Assembly (NCBI RefSeq): GCF_024703995.1
Contig: NZ_JAMXQV010000017.1
Coordinates: 186,001-250,000, forward strand
DNA length: 64,000 bases
Origin: Amycolatopsis iheyensis
GTDB lineage: Bacteria > Actinomycetota > Actinomycetes > Mycobacteriales > Pseudonocardiaceae
Reading direction: 5' to 3'
In this document: positions 17,680-26,047 of the stretch, piece by piece
How the letters are laid out: every line of letters begins with the position of its first letter
How positions within the stretch are numbered: the stretch's first letter is position 1
The notes under the pieces: model-generated
What the model was told of the DNA's origin: nothing
Seen by the model: only the letters and a program-made list of their open reading frames with translations
Database searches by the model: none
Made by a program: the position numbers and the translations under genes

Positions 17680-18348
17680 TTACGCAGGTCCGTGGTCACT
17701 TCGCCACCCCCCGCGACGATCACGGGCGGCGAACCAGTTCCGGTCAGCGGTGAGCCAGCCGTCGAAGGTGAGATCGGCGGAGGTCAGGACGGTATCCAGG
17801 CCGAGGCGGCGGCAGGTGAACTCTTGGTTCCAGCGGCGCCCGCGCGCCGCGTACCGGACCGTCGCCGAGAGCAGGTCGCCGTCGCGGGTCACGTCGGCCA
17901 GCTCGAGCTCCACCTCGCCCAGCCGGCCGCCTTGGCCGGACAACACCGTGTCGAACCACTCGGGCGGGTGCCACTCGACGATCAGCCGCCCCTCCGGCGC
18001 GAGGTGACGCCGCGCGGCCGCGAGCATCGCGCGGCGATCCGCTTCCCGCTCGGTGTTGATCAGGTGGCTGCCGAGCAGCACGGCGTCGAACGTCCGCCCG
18101 AGCCGCAGGTCGGCGATCCGCGCGCAGACCGTCTCGGCGCGCACGTGCCGGAGCATCGCGGGTGAGTCGTCCACCGCCACGACCTCGTGCCCCAGCTCGA
18201 CCAGCGGGTGGGTGACCCGGCCGGTGCCACACCCCAGCTCCAGGATCGACGCCCCCGGCGGCACGGCACGGTGCACGATCTCCGGCTCACCGGCCGGCGG
18301 CAGCAGCAGGTAGACCTCGACCGAACACCCGTCCGCGGTGACCTCCAT
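17680..18348 (-). CDS. Class I SAM-dependent methyltransferase
   Basis: The 222-residue protein has motif I ILELGCGTGRVTHPL for S-adenosylmethionine, the acidic end of strand 2 in VVAVDDSPAML, and FDAVLLGSHLI at strand 4. Acceptor substrate unknown. The gene is divergent from a truncated copy of mug, 27 bases from start to start, and its start region takes part in a 58-base direct repeat with the DNA before the intact mug gene. Confidence 0.87.
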   Translation of the reverse strand: MEVTADGCSVEVYLLLPPAGEPEIVHRAVPPGASILELGCGTGRVTHPLVELGHEVVAVDDSPAMLRHVRAETVCARIADLRLGRTFDAVLLGSHLINTEREADRRAMLAAARRHLAPEGRLIVEWHPPEWFDTVLSGQGGRLGEVELELADVTRDGDLLSATVRYAARGRRWNQEFTCRRLGLDTVLTSADLTFDGWLTADRNWFAARDRRGGWRSDHGPA

Positions 18349-18353
18349 CCCTC

Positions 18354-18411
18354 GAGCGTGCCGGAAACTGGACCCGTGAGCACCCGACCCACCAAGGACC
18401 AGCTGGCCGCC
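18354..18411. repeat. 58-base direct repeat, copy 1
   Basis: From GAGCGTGCCGGAAACTGG to the CTGGCCGCC end, this segment is identical to 18521-18578. It contains the leader and first 12 codons of mug (GTG at 18376). The similarity continues weakly into the CCTCCA before it, which holds the methyltransferase start codon. Confidence 0.9.
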
Positions 18412-18522
18412 CGGTCGAGCAGCCTCGGCCAGCTCGACGAACGGGCGCTCGCCCCGGCAACACGCGGACGATCTCCGGCCCGGCCGAACTCTTGGTTCCG
18501 GCTTCAGCGGCCTCCACCCTGA
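18376..18522 (+). pseudogene. Truncated 5' copy of mug
   Basis: The frame starts with the same 12 codons as the intact mug gene (VSTRPTKDQLAA), then diverges after the repeat ends at 18411 and stops at 18522 after 48 codons. The divergent part (18412-18520) resembles no glycosylase. On the minus strand it shows GTGGAGG and a PEIV segment like the adjacent methyltransferase start, so it may be a decayed methyltransferase 5' end. It is best read as a deletion scar of a tandem duplication. Confidence 0.6.
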
Positions 18523-18578
18523 GCGTGCCGGAAACTGGACCCGTGAGCACCCGACCCACCAAGGACCAGCTGGCCGCC
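18521..18578. repeat. 58-base direct repeat, copy 2
   Basis: Exact second copy of 18354-18411, offset by 167 bases. It supplies the leader, GTG start (18543) and first codons of the intact mug gene. Confidence 0.9.
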
Positions 18579-19103
18579 GCGCACAACACGACCATCGCCG
18601 ATGTCATCGCGCCCGGTCTCGACGTCCTCTTCTGCGGGATCAACCCCGGTCTCTACTCCGGCGCCGTCAACCAGCACTTCGCGCGGCCCGGCAACCGCTT
18701 CTGGCCCGCCCTGCACGCCGGCGGCTTCACGCCACGCCGCTACGCGCCCGCCGAACAGGAGCAGCTGCTCGAGCTGAAGCTCGGCATCACCAACGTCGTC
18801 GCCCGCACGACCGCCCGGGCCGACGAACTCACCGGCGACGAACTCCGCGAAGGCGGCAAGCTCCTCGAAGCGAAGGTCCTCGAGTACCGGCCGCGGTGGC
18901 TGGCCGTCGTCGGGATCACCGCGTACCGGACCGCGTTCGGCTTCCCGAAGGCGCGGGTCGGGTGCCAGGACCACCGGATCGGGGACACCCACGTGTGGGT
19001 GCTGCCGAACCCGAGCGGCCTCAACGCGCACTGGACGCCGGCCGGGCTCGCGGCCGAGTTCGGGCGGCTGCGAGCCGCATCCGGTGAGCGTCGAAATCGT
19101 TGA
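18543..19103 (+). CDS. mug: G/U mismatch-specific DNA glycosylase
   Basis: This 186-residue protein is a Mug/TDG glycosylase: LFCGINPGLYSG contains the catalytic-loop GINPG with the asparagine that activates water, and LPNPSGLNAH is the conserved DNA-intercalating motif. It removes uracil and ethenocytosine opposite guanine in double-stranded DNA, useful in a high-GC genome where cytosine deamination is frequent. GTG 18543 is chosen over an upstream frame extension because the same start is preserved in the duplicated copy and the family begins there. It stands alone on its strand. Confidence 0.92.
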   Translation: MSTRPTKDQLAAAHNTTIADVIAPGLDVLFCGINPGLYSGAVNQHFARPGNRFWPALHAGGFTPRRYAPAEQEQLLELKLGITNVVARTTARADELTGDELREGGKLLEAKVLEYRPRWLAVVGITAYRTAFGFPKARVGCQDHRIGDTHVWVLPNPSGLNAHWTPAGLAAEFGRLRAASGERRNR

Positions 19104-19388
19104 ACGAAGAGCGGGCAACCCTCAGTAGCGCCAACCGCCCCATCGGGGCCGCTCCACCCCACCCGAACCGTCACTTCAAGATCGTCTTCTACCTAGAGTT
19201 TGCTGTGACCGGGCGATTAGGCCATGAGGGGGAGATGGCGTCATGAGCTGCGCAATCGCGACTCGTACCCAACAGGAGGAGTCACTTTTGGCCGGTCCCG
19301 GCAGGGGGAACCGGATGGTGCCGGACGCGTGAACCGAGGGGTCGCGTCAGGCGTCCCAGGAGTGACGGCGCAGAGACGGAGGCCCACG
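19104..19388. other. Leader region of response regulator gene
   Basis: This 285-base gap holds no recognised gene. It contains a possible 29-codon frame at 19243-19332 (MSCAIATRTQQEESLL at its start) with GGGGGAG before the ATG, and an internal AGGAGG (19275-19280) followed by an in-frame TTG. The AGGAGG could translate a 14-codon peptide ending at the same stop. Either could be a leader peptide for the downstream regulator; evidence is weak. Confidence 0.3.
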
Positions 19389-20174
19389 ATGCACGGCATC
19401 GAGCCCACCCGCAGGCCGATCGGGCCGACCGGACCCGGCGGGCGAAGTCTCGGCGTGGCGGTCGTCGACCCGGTCCCGATCTTCCGCGACGGCCTCGCCG
19501 CGCTCGTCCACCGCAGCCAGGGGCTGCACTGGGCCGGGCAGGCGGCCAGCCACCACGCCGCGCTGCAGCTGTGCGAGCAGGTCAAACCGGACGTCGTCGT
19601 GCTCGACTCGGCGCTCGACCCGAACTGCCACCTGACGAAGCTGCTCAACGCCGGCGACCCGGCGCTGATCCTCGTCACGCTCATCCGCGACACGAACCGC
19701 ACGCAGCAGTACCTGGCGGCCGCGATCGCCGCCGGCGCGCACGCGATCGTGCCGCGGTCGATCGACTCACGGCGGCTCGCCGAAGCGATCCGGCGCGCCC
19801 ACACCGAACGCCGGTACATCGACCCGGCGCTGGCCGCGCTCACCGCCCGGCCGAAGCGCTCGACCGTGCCGAAGGACGGCCTCGCCCACGACAGCCCGCC
19901 CGCGCCGCGTGGCGGGATGCCGCTGTCCCGGCGCGAGTACCAGGTGCTCCAGCTGGTCGCCGAGGGTCTCGAGAACTCGGCGATCGCGAAGCTGCTGTTC
20001 CTGTCCGTCGAGACGGTCCGGACGCACGTGAAGAGCATCCTGCGCAAGCTCTCCGCGCGGGACCGGACGCACGCCGTCACGATCGCCTTCCGCGGCGGGA
20101 TACTGGTCGCCCGCGCGGAGGACGGTCACGTGCCGGTGACTGCCGACACAACCGCGCTCCCGGGGCAGCGTTGA
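19389..20174 (+). CDS. LuxR/NarL-type response regulator with atypical receiver
   Basis: This 261-residue protein has a receiver-like domain (residues about 20-145) and a C-terminal LuxR helix-turn-helix (LSRREYQVLQLVAEGLENSA, VETVRTHVKSILRKL). The phosphorylatable aspartate is kept (VVVLDSAL, about residue 73), but the acidic pair is reduced to VVDPVP and the conserved lysine is absent (IVPRSI). It may therefore work without classical phosphorylation. ATG 19389 has GGAGG six bases upstream. No histidine kinase is adjacent, so it is an orphan. Confidence 0.85.
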   Translation: MHGIEPTRRPIGPTGPGGRSLGVAVVDPVPIFRDGLAALVHRSQGLHWAGQAASHHAALQLCEQVKPDVVVLDSALDPNCHLTKLLNAGDPALILVTLIRDTNRTQQYLAAAIAAGAHAIVPRSIDSRRLAEAIRRAHTERRYIDPALAALTARPKRSTVPKDGLAHDSPPAPRGGMPLSRREYQVLQLVAEGLENSAIAKLLFLSVETVRTHVKSILRKLSARDRTHAVTIAFRGGILVARAEDGHVPVTADTTALPGQR

Positions 20175-20227
20175 CCCGGTAAACGTGCGGATTTTCGTAC
20201 TCGGAAGTGCGGATCTGCTTGCTCCAG

Positions 20228-20265
20228 TTACCCGCAGGTAATATCCTGAAGTTACCGGCGAGTAA
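20228..20265. promoter_or_regulatory. Two YTAC-N6-GTAR palindromes upstream of fadE5
   Basis: TTACCCGCAGGTAA (20228-20241) and TTACCGGCGAGTAA (20252-20265) lie 24 bases apart, 48 to 85 bases before the fadE5 start. Both match sites near the TetR gene at 54271 and at fadA2/fabG4. Two operators about two helical turns apart suggest cooperative binding of a TetR-family repressor. Confidence 0.65.
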
Positions 20266-20312
20266 GGCGAACATGTGCCCGGCCGGGGAGCCGAACACAT
20301 TGGAGTGACGAC

Positions 20313-22148
20313 ATGGGCCACTACAAGAGCAACGTCCGAGACCTGGAGTTCAACCTCTTCGAGGTCCTGGGCGTGCAGGAGCGCCTGGGCAAGGGTGTGC
20401 TCGCCGAGTCCGACGAGGCGACCGCCCGCGGGGTGCTGTCCGAGCTGAACAAGCTCGCGACCGGTCCGCTCGCCGAGTCCTTCGCCGACGCCGACCGCAA
20501 CCCGCCCGTGTACGACCCGAAGACCTTCAGCGTCAAGATCCCCGAGTCGTTCAAGAAGAGCTACCAGCAGCTCATCGAGGGCGAGTGGTGGCGCCTCGGC
20601 CTGACCAACGACCTCGGCGGCTTCGGCCTGCCCCCGACCGTGCAGTGGGCCGCCTCCGAGCTCATCCTCGGTGCGAACGCCCCGCTGTTCATGTACATGG
20701 CGGGCCCGAACTTCGCGATGATCGTCGACAAGAACGGCACCGAAGAGCAGAAGCACTGGGCGCAGCTGATGATCGACCGCGCCTGGGGCGCGACGATGGT
20801 GCTGACCGAGCCGGACGCCGGTTCCGACGTCGGCGCGGGCCGCACCAAGGCCGTGCAGCAGGAGGACGGCTCCTGGCACATCGACGGCGTGAAGCGGTTC
20901 ATCACCTCGGCCGAGCACGACATGAGCGAAAACATCATGCACCTCGTGCTGGCGCGCCCCGAGGGTCCCGGCATCGAGACCAAGCCGGGCACCAAGGGCC
21001 TTTCGCTGTTCCTCGTGCCGAAGTTCCACTTCGACACCAAGACCGGTGAGCTGGGCGAGCGCAACGGCGCCTACGTGACCAACGTCGAGCACAAGATGGG
21101 CATCAAGGCCTCGACGACGTGCGAGCTGACCTTCGGCCAGCACGGCACCCCGGCCAAGGGCTGGCTGCTCGGCGAGGTGCACGACGGCATCGCGCAGATG
21201 TTCCAGGTCATCGAGTACGCCCGGATGATGGTCGGCACCAAGGCCATCGCGACGCTGTCGACCGGTTACCTCAACGCGCTCGAGTACGCCAAGGACCGCG
21301 TCCAGGGCGCCGACCTGCCGAACATGCTGAACAAGGCCGCCCCGCGCGTCACCATCACGCACCACCCGGACGTCCGCCGCTCGCTGATGCTCCAGAAGGC
21401 GTACGCCGAGGGCCTCCGCGCGGTGTACCTCTACACGGCGTCGTTCCAGGACCAGCTGTGGACCGGCGAGGGTGACCAGAAGGTCGCGCACGGCGTGAAC
21501 GACCTGCTGCTGCCGATCGTCAAGGGCGTCGGCTCCGAGCGCGCCACCGAGCAGCTCGTGCAGTCGCTGCAGACCCTCGGCGGGTCCGGCTTCCTGCAGG
21601 ACTACCCGATCGAGCAGTACATCCGCGACGCCAAGATCGACTCGCTGTACGAAGGCACCACGGCGATCCAGTCGCTGGACTTCTTCTTCCGCAAGATCGT
21701 CCGCGACAAGGGCGCGTCCCTGGCCTTCGTCGCCGGCGAGATCACAAAGTTCATCGAGTCCGAGGCGGGCAACGGCCGGCTCAAGAACGAGCGCGGGCTG
21801 CTCAAGCAGGCCCTCGAGGACACCCAGGGCATGCTGGGCTCGCTGATCGGCTACCTGACGTCGTCGCAGGAAGACCCGCAGAACATCAACAAGGTCGGCC
21901 AGCACACGGTCCGCCTGCTGATGTCGGTCGGCGACCTGCTCATCGGCTGGCAGCTGCTCAAGCACGCCGAGGTTGCGATCGGCAAGCTCGACGCGGGCGC
22001 GTCCGCCAAGGACGTCCCGTTCTACGAGGGCAAGATCGCCGTGGCGTCGTTCTTCTCGAAGCAGGTGCTGCCGGAGCTGACGTCGCGCCGGGCGATCGTC
22101 GAAGCCGCCGACAACGCGCTGATGGAGCTGGACGAAGCCGCTTTCTGA
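20313..22148 (+). CDS. fadE5: Acyl-CoA dehydrogenase, FadE5 type
   Basis: The 611-residue length equals that of mycobacterial FadE5. The flavin-binding segment is [20 protein letters not shown] and the C-terminal half shows [20 protein letters not shown] and [17 protein letters not shown], with the extra C-terminal domain of long-chain bacterial dehydrogenases. It introduces the alpha-beta double bond into acyl-CoA in the first step of beta-oxidation, passing electrons to ETF. In mycobacteria fadE5 lies next to fadA2, fabG4 and htdX; here those genes are 35 kb away but share the same operator type. It is monocistronic, with a terminator directly after it. Confidence 0.9.
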   Translation: MGHYKSNVRDLEFNLFEVLGVQERLGKGVLAESDEATARGVLSELNKLATGPLAESFADADRNPPVYDPKTFSVKIPESFKKSYQQLIEGEWWRLGLTNDLGGFGLPPTVQWAASELILGANAPLFMYMAGPNFAMIVDKNGTEEQKHWAQLMIDRAWGATMVLTEPDAGSDVGAGRTKAVQQEDGSWHIDGVKRFITSAEHDMSENIMHLVLARPEGPGIETKPGTKGLSLFLVPKFHFDTKTGELGERNGAYVTNVEHKMGIKASTTCELTFGQHGTPAKGWLLGEVHDGIAQMFQVIEYARMMVGTKAIATLSTGYLNALEYAKDRVQGADLPNMLNKAAPRVTITHHPDVRRSLMLQKAYAEGLRAVYLYTASFQDQLWTGEGDQKVAHGVNDLLLPIVKGVGSERATEQLVQSLQTLGGSGFLQDYPIEQYIRDAKIDSLYEGTTAIQSLDFFFRKIVRDKGASLAFVAGEITKFIESEAGNGRLKNERGLLKQALEDTQGMLGSLIGYLTSSQEDPQNINKVGQHTVRLLMSVGDLLIGWQLLKHAEVAIGKLDAGASAKDVPFYEGKIAVASFFSKQVLPELTSRRAIVEAADNALMELDEAAF

Positions 22149-22155
22149 CAGGTCA

Positions 22156-22192
22156 CGAAAAGGGCTCTCCCCGTGTGGGGAGGGCCCTTTTC
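22156..22192 (+). terminator. Terminator of fadE5
   Basis: A stem of about 16 base pairs (CGAAAAGGGC at the foot, CTCCCC near the loop) closes on GTGT and ends in a TTTTCG tract, eight bases after the fadE5 stop. Confidence 0.85.
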
Positions 22193-22283
22193 GCGTTTCG
22201 GCGCCGCGCTACGGGGGCACTCCGCTCACCGAGTCCGACGGACCCGAATGGCCGGGTCCGCGGATCCCTGAGAGGAGCAAGTG

Positions 22284-22559
22284 ATGACTGTTGCCGGCAT
22301 CGTCAGCGCACTCATCGTCGGGCTGATCATCGGTGTCCTCGGCCGGCTGGTCGCACCCGGCAAGCAGAGCATCCCGATCTGGCTGACCATCGTGATCGGC
22401 ATCATCGCCGCCTTCATCGGCACGGCCATCGCGCGTGGTCTCGGGTACGCCGACACCAACGGCATCGACTGGCTCGAGATCCTGACGCAGGTCGTCCTCG
22501 CCGCCATCGGCGTGAGCATCGCCGCCGGCGCCTACGGCCGCCGCGGCGTGACCAGGTAG
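22284..22559 (+). CDS. GlsB/YeaQ/YmgE family membrane protein
   Basis: This 91-residue protein has three membrane helices and the family pattern IVSALIVGLIIGVLGRLVAPG, then IPIWLTIVIGIIAAFIG, and a glycine-rich last helix (transglycosylase-associated protein family). GlsB-type proteins are linked to envelope stress; biochemical function unknown. ATG 22284 has AGGAG six bases upstream; GTG 22281 is adjacent. A strong terminator separates it from its paralogue 155 bases downstream. Confidence 0.88.
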   Translation: MTVAGIVSALIVGLIIGVLGRLVAPGKQSIPIWLTIVIGIIAAFIGTAIARGLGYADTNGIDWLEILTQVVLAAIGVSIAAGAYGRRGVTR

Positions 22560-22570
22560 GCACTCAGTCG

Positions 22571-22621
22571 AAGACCCGGCCCGGTCCGGTCCGCTGTCGG
22601 GGGCGGACCGGGCCGGGTCTT
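22571..22621 (+). terminator. Terminator between the two GlsB-type genes
   Basis: A perfect 18-base-pair stem (22571-22588 with 22604-22621, rich in CCGGCCCGG) encloses a 15-base loop and runs into TTCTCTTTC. It ends the first GlsB-type transcript. Confidence 0.85.
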
Positions 22622-22714
22622 CTCTTTCCCGCCTCACTCCATCGGGGGTCAGCGCGCGCGTCGCGCCCGGATCGGTGCGACCGTGGCGCTCATCGCCTAT
22701 CCGAGGAGGCAGCT

Positions 22715-23008
22715 GTGCTCGGCGGACTTTGGGGCATCATCTCGACGATCATCGTAGGCCTGATCCTGGGCGTGCTGGGCCGGCTGTTCGCACCCGGCGA
22801 CCAGAAGATCCCGATCTGGCTGACCATCGTCGTCGGCATCGTCGCCGCGTTCATCGGCAACTGGCTGGCCGGGGTGTTCGGCGTCCGCGACACCGCGGGC
22901 ATCGACTGGATCCGGCACATCTTCCAGGTCGTCGCCGCGGTCGTCGGCGTCATCGCGGCCTCGGCGATCTACGCCAAGGTCAAGGGCGGTCACCGCACTA
23001 CCGCTTGA
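22715..23008 (+). CDS. GlsB/YeaQ/YmgE family membrane protein, second paralogue
   Basis: This 97-residue protein keeps the same three-helix plan as its neighbour: ISTIIVGLILGVLGRLFAPG, IPIWLTIVVGIVAAFIGN, and VVAAVVGVIAASAIYAK. GTG 22715 follows CGAGGAGGCAGCT, an excellent ribosome site, and no upstream ATG fits. It is a local duplication of the preceding gene but has its own transcription unit. The 3' end overlaps the convergent MFS gene by 11 bases. Confidence 0.85.
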   Translation: MLGGLWGIISTIIVGLILGVLGRLFAPGDQKIPIWLTIVVGIVAAFIGNWLAGVFGVRDTAGIDWIRHIFQVVAAVVGVIAASAIYAKVKGGHRTTA

Positions 23009-24377
23009 GCGAAAGGCCTGCGCCGACGAGCAGCAGCGCGGCGGCGCAGGCCATCGCCGTGGTGATCGCGGTCGCCGAAGACGTCACGGCCAGGGTCAGG
23101 AACAGGCTGCCGAACGTGGCCACGCCGACGACCTGCCCGAGCTGCAGCGTCGTGGTCAGCAGGCCGCTGACGTCCGCCGCGCGCTCGAGCGGGACGTGCG
23201 TCAGCGCGTTCACCATCAGGGAGCCGAACGCCGGTCCCATCGACAGGCCGAACAGCAGCAGGGCCACGAAGAACAGGGTCCCGCCGTCGCGGCCCAGACC
23301 GAGCAACGCGTAGGCGACCGCGGATCCGACGTAGCCGCACGGGGTCAGCCAGGCGTGGACGCGCTGGGGCAGCCGGTTCCAGAAGAACCCGCACAGGCCG
23401 AAGACGACGCCGCCGGGCGCCATCGCCAGCCCGGCGGCCATCGCCGTCTTGCCGAGGCCCGACTGCAGGTGCAGCGACACGCAGAAGAGGAACCCGCCGT
23501 AGGACGCGACGCCCGCCGCGAGCGTCGCCAGTCCCGGGGCGACCCCGCGGATCCGGAGGACGGCGAGGTCGACCAGCGGGTCGGCCACCCGGCGTTCGAC
23601 GACCACGAACAGCACGGCGAGCAGCGCGCCCACCGCCATCGAGGCGAACGTCCAGGCCGGCCAGCCGGTTTCGTGCCCGAGCACCAGCGGCAGCACGACG
23701 AGCACGACAGCCGGCACGGCGATCGCGAGGCCCGCGAGGTCGAGGCGGCGGCCGGCCTTCGCGACGCAGCCGGGCACCAGCTTGGCGGCGAGCACGGCCA
23801 CGAGCACGCCGATCGGGACGTTGACCAGGAAGACCGGCCGCCATCCCGCGCCGAACAGGTCCGCCCCGACGAGCACGCCGCCGAGCACCTGGCCGGCCAC
23901 GAACGCGACCGAGATGACCGCGGTGTACGCGCTGAGCGCCTTGGCCCGCGCGGCGCCGGTGAAGCGCGCCTGGATGAGGCTGATGACCTGCGGCATCATC
24001 AGCGCGGCGCCGGCGCCCTGGGCGATCCGCGCGACGATGAGGATCGTTTCGCCCGGCGCCAGGCCGCAGAGCAGCGAGCAGACGGTGAAGGCGATCGTGC
24101 CGGTGACGAACAGCCGTCGGCGGCCGTACAGCTCGCCGAGGCGGGCGCCGGTGATGAGCAGCATCGCGTAGCCCACGGTGTAGCCGGACACGACGAGCTG
24201 CAGCGCGGCGCCGGACGCGTGCAGGTCGGTGCGGATGTCGGTCATGGCGACGTTCACGACGGTGACGTCGAGCAGCGCCATGAACTGGCCGAGCAGCAGG
24301 ACGGCCAGCATGAACCACGGTCGCCGGTCGGACCGGACGGCCCGGTCGGTGGCCGGGACAGGGGTGGTCAGAGTCAT
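22998..24377 (-). CDS. MFS transporter, EmrB/QacA (DHA2) type
   Basis: The 459-residue protein has about 14 membrane helices. Motif A is seen at GARLGELYGRRRLFV, the first helix carries LDVTVVNVAM (the LDxTIVNVALP motif of DHA2 drug exporters), and motif C-like GQVLGGVLVG follows. It probably exports drugs or hydrophobic cations with proton antiport. ATG 24377 gives the standard N-terminus. The divergent XRE regulator, 122 bases away, is the likely controller. Confidence 0.9.
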   Translation of the reverse strand: MTLTTPVPATDRAVRSDRRPWFMLAVLLLGQFMALLDVTVVNVAMTDIRTDLHASGAALQLVVSGYTVGYAMLLITGARLGELYGRRRLFVTGTIAFTVCSLLCGLAPGETILIVARIAQGAGAALMMPQVISLIQARFTGAARAKALSAYTAVISVAFVAGQVLGGVLVGADLFGAGWRPVFLVNVPIGVLVAVLAAKLVPGCVAKAGRRLDLAGLAIAVPAVVLVVLPLVLGHETGWPAWTFASMAVGALLAVLFVVVERRVADPLVDLAVLRIRGVAPGLATLAAGVASYGGFLFCVSLHLQSGLGKTAMAAGLAMAPGGVVFGLCGFFWNRLPQRVHAWLTPCGYVGSAVAYALLGLGRDGGTLFFVALLLFGLSMGPAFGSLMVNALTHVPLERAADVSGLLTTTLQLGQVVGVATFGSLFLTLAVTSSATAITTAMACAAALLLVGAGLSLKR

Positions 24378-24425
24378 GGCTCCGACCTTGGGGTTCCACG
24401 GTTGTTTCCGGAGAGAGCCTGGGGA

Positions 24426-24442
24426 TGCTGGTACTGCCAGCA
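24426..24442. promoter_or_regulatory. Palindrome between MFS and XRE genes
   Basis: TGCTGG, TACTG, CCAGCA forms a perfect six-base inverted repeat in the gap between the divergent MFS and XRE genes. It is a reasonable operator for the XRE protein. Assigned by position and symmetry. Confidence 0.5.
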
Positions 24443-24499
24443 CCTGCTTCGTCCGCTGAGCCGTCCAAAACTGTCGTACCCCTCGGGCACGATGTCCGC

Positions 24500-25339
24500 A
24501 TGACCCAGACGCAGGTCCACACCAGCCGCCGAGAGGAACTCGGCCAGTTCCTCAAGGCGTGCCGGGCGCGGATCGGCCCGGCGGAGGTCGGGCTCGCGCC
24601 CGGCCCCCGGCGTCGGCTCAGCGGGTTGCGCCGCGAGGAGGTGGCGCTGCTCGCCGGCGTCGGCATCACCTGGTACACGTGGCTGGAGCAGGGGCGGCCG
24701 ATCAACGCGAGCGCGCAGGTGCTCGACGCGGTGGCGCGCACGCTGCGGATGGACCACCCGGAGCGCGAGCACCTGTACCGGCTGGCGGAGCTCACGCCGT
24801 CGCGGCTGCCCTCGACCGTGGAACTGGTGCCGGACACGGTGCGCGAGGTGCTGCGCGCGCTGGATCCGTTGCCCGCCACGGTGGTCAACGGCCGGTTCGA
24901 CATCCTGGCGTCGAACGCGGCGCAGGAGGAGCTGTTCTGGGAGTGGCACAGCCTGCCGTGCCTGCACAAGAACCTGCTGTGGTGCTGCGTGACCGAGCCG
25001 AACGCGCGCGGGTTCTTCCTGAACTACGACGAGGAGGTCCCCTACATGGTCGCGCGGATGCGGGCCGAGTACGGCCGGCACGTCGGCGACCCGTCCTGGG
25101 AGGAGGACATCCGCCGGCTGTCGGCGCTGAGCCCGGAGTTCGCCGGGCTGTGGGCGCGGCACGAGGTCGCCGAACCCCAGGCCCGGCTGCGGCGGCTGAA
25201 CCACCCGCAGGCCGGCCGGCTGAACCTCCGGCTGACCGAGCTGGCGGTGTCCGAGGCGCCGGGCCTGCGGATCCAGGTGTCGACTCCGGACGACCCGGCC
25301 ACCTGGGCGCTGCTGCCTTCGACGCGGAGGTCGTCATGA
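24500..25339 (+). CDS. XRE regulator with MmyB-like ligand domain
   Basis: This 279-residue protein has an N-terminal helix-turn-helix (LGQFLKACRARIGPAEVGL, RREEVALLAGVGITWYTWLEQ) and a C-terminal MmyB-like PAS-fold domain (VVNGRFDILASNAAQEELF, ARMRAEYGRHVGDPSW, ELSPEF-like region LSALSPEFAGLW). Members bind fatty acids or other hydrophobic ligands and regulate neighbouring exporters or reductases. It is divergent from the MFS gene and overlaps the LRR gene by ATGA, so the two downstream genes are translationally coupled. Confidence 0.9.
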   Translation: MTQTQVHTSRREELGQFLKACRARIGPAEVGLAPGPRRRLSGLRREEVALLAGVGITWYTWLEQGRPINASAQVLDAVARTLRMDHPEREHLYRLAELTPSRLPSTVELVPDTVREVLRALDPLPATVVNGRFDILASNAAQEELFWEWHSLPCLHKNLLWCCVTEPNARGFFLNYDEEVPYMVARMRAEYGRHVGDPSWEEDIRRLSALSPEFAGLWARHEVAEPQARLRRLNHPQAGRLNLRLTELAVSEAPGLRIQVSTPDDPATWALLPSTRRSS

Positions 25340-26043
25340 CGGCACTCGAGCTGAACGGCCAGGGGCTGACGTCGTTCCCCGCGCTGCCACCCGGGCTCAC
25401 CCGCCTCGACCTGTACGACAACGCGCTCTCGGCGGTGCCCGAGTCGCTGTGGGAGCAGACCGGGCTGGAGGTGCTCAACCTCGCGACGAACCGGCTTTCC
25501 TCGCTTCCCCCGGGGATTTCGGCGTTGAAGTCGGTGCACACGCTCGATCTGGCGCACAACCGGTTCGACGTGCTGCCGGATGAGCTGGGTGAGCTGGCGG
25601 GGCTCACGGAGTACCTGTACGTCAGTGACAACCAGCTGACGGAGTTCCCGTCGGCGTGGTGCGGGTTGGGTCGGCTGCGGTACCTGGGGTGCACGGACAA
25701 CCACGTTTCGGCGCTGCCTTCGGACCTCAGCGGGTTCTCTTCGTTGCGCGAGCTCCGGTTGTACCGCAACAGGTTGACGGCGTTGCCGGACTCGATCGGC
25801 GCGCTCGGCGCGTTGCGAGAGCTGCACCTGCGCGGAAACCAGCTGGCTTCGCTGCCGTCGTCGATCGGCTCGCTGGCCGAGCTGCGTCAGCTCGACCTGC
25901 GGGAGAACGCGTTGACGACGTTGCCGGCGTCACTGGCTTCGCTGTCCAAATTGGACAAGCTGGATCTGCGGTGGAACAAGCACTTCCGGGAGCCGGCGTG
26001 GCTGCGCGACTTCGAGGAGGCGGGGTGCATGGTCCTTCGCTGA
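25336..26043 (+). CDS. Leucine-rich repeat protein
   Basis: This 235-residue protein is almost entirely leucine-rich repeats of about 23 residues (LDLYDNAL, LNLATNRL, LDLAHNRF, LRLYRNRL, LHLRGNQL, LDLRENAL), about nine in all, with the LPxxI/L linker of typical plant and bacterial LRRs. No signal peptide or membrane helix is present, so it is cytoplasmic. It probably mediates protein-protein contact. ATG 25336 overlaps the stop of the XRE gene (ATGA), making an XRE-LRR operon. LRR proteins are uncommon in actinomycetes. Confidence 0.88.
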   Translation: MTALELNGQGLTSFPALPPGLTRLDLYDNALSAVPESLWEQTGLEVLNLATNRLSSLPPGISALKSVHTLDLAHNRFDVLPDELGELAGLTEYLYVSDNQLTEFPSAWCGLGRLRYLGCTDNHVSALPSDLSGFSSLRELRLYRNRLTALPDSIGALGALRELHLRGNQLASLPSSIGSLAELRQLDLRENALTTLPASLASLSKLDKLDLRWNKHFREPAWLRDFEEAGCMVLR

Positions 26044-26047
26044 CAAC

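Noticed and set aside
19104-19388. CRISPR or rRNA features in this gap
   Set aside because: No spaced repeats or rRNA-like sequence are seen here or elsewhere in the window.
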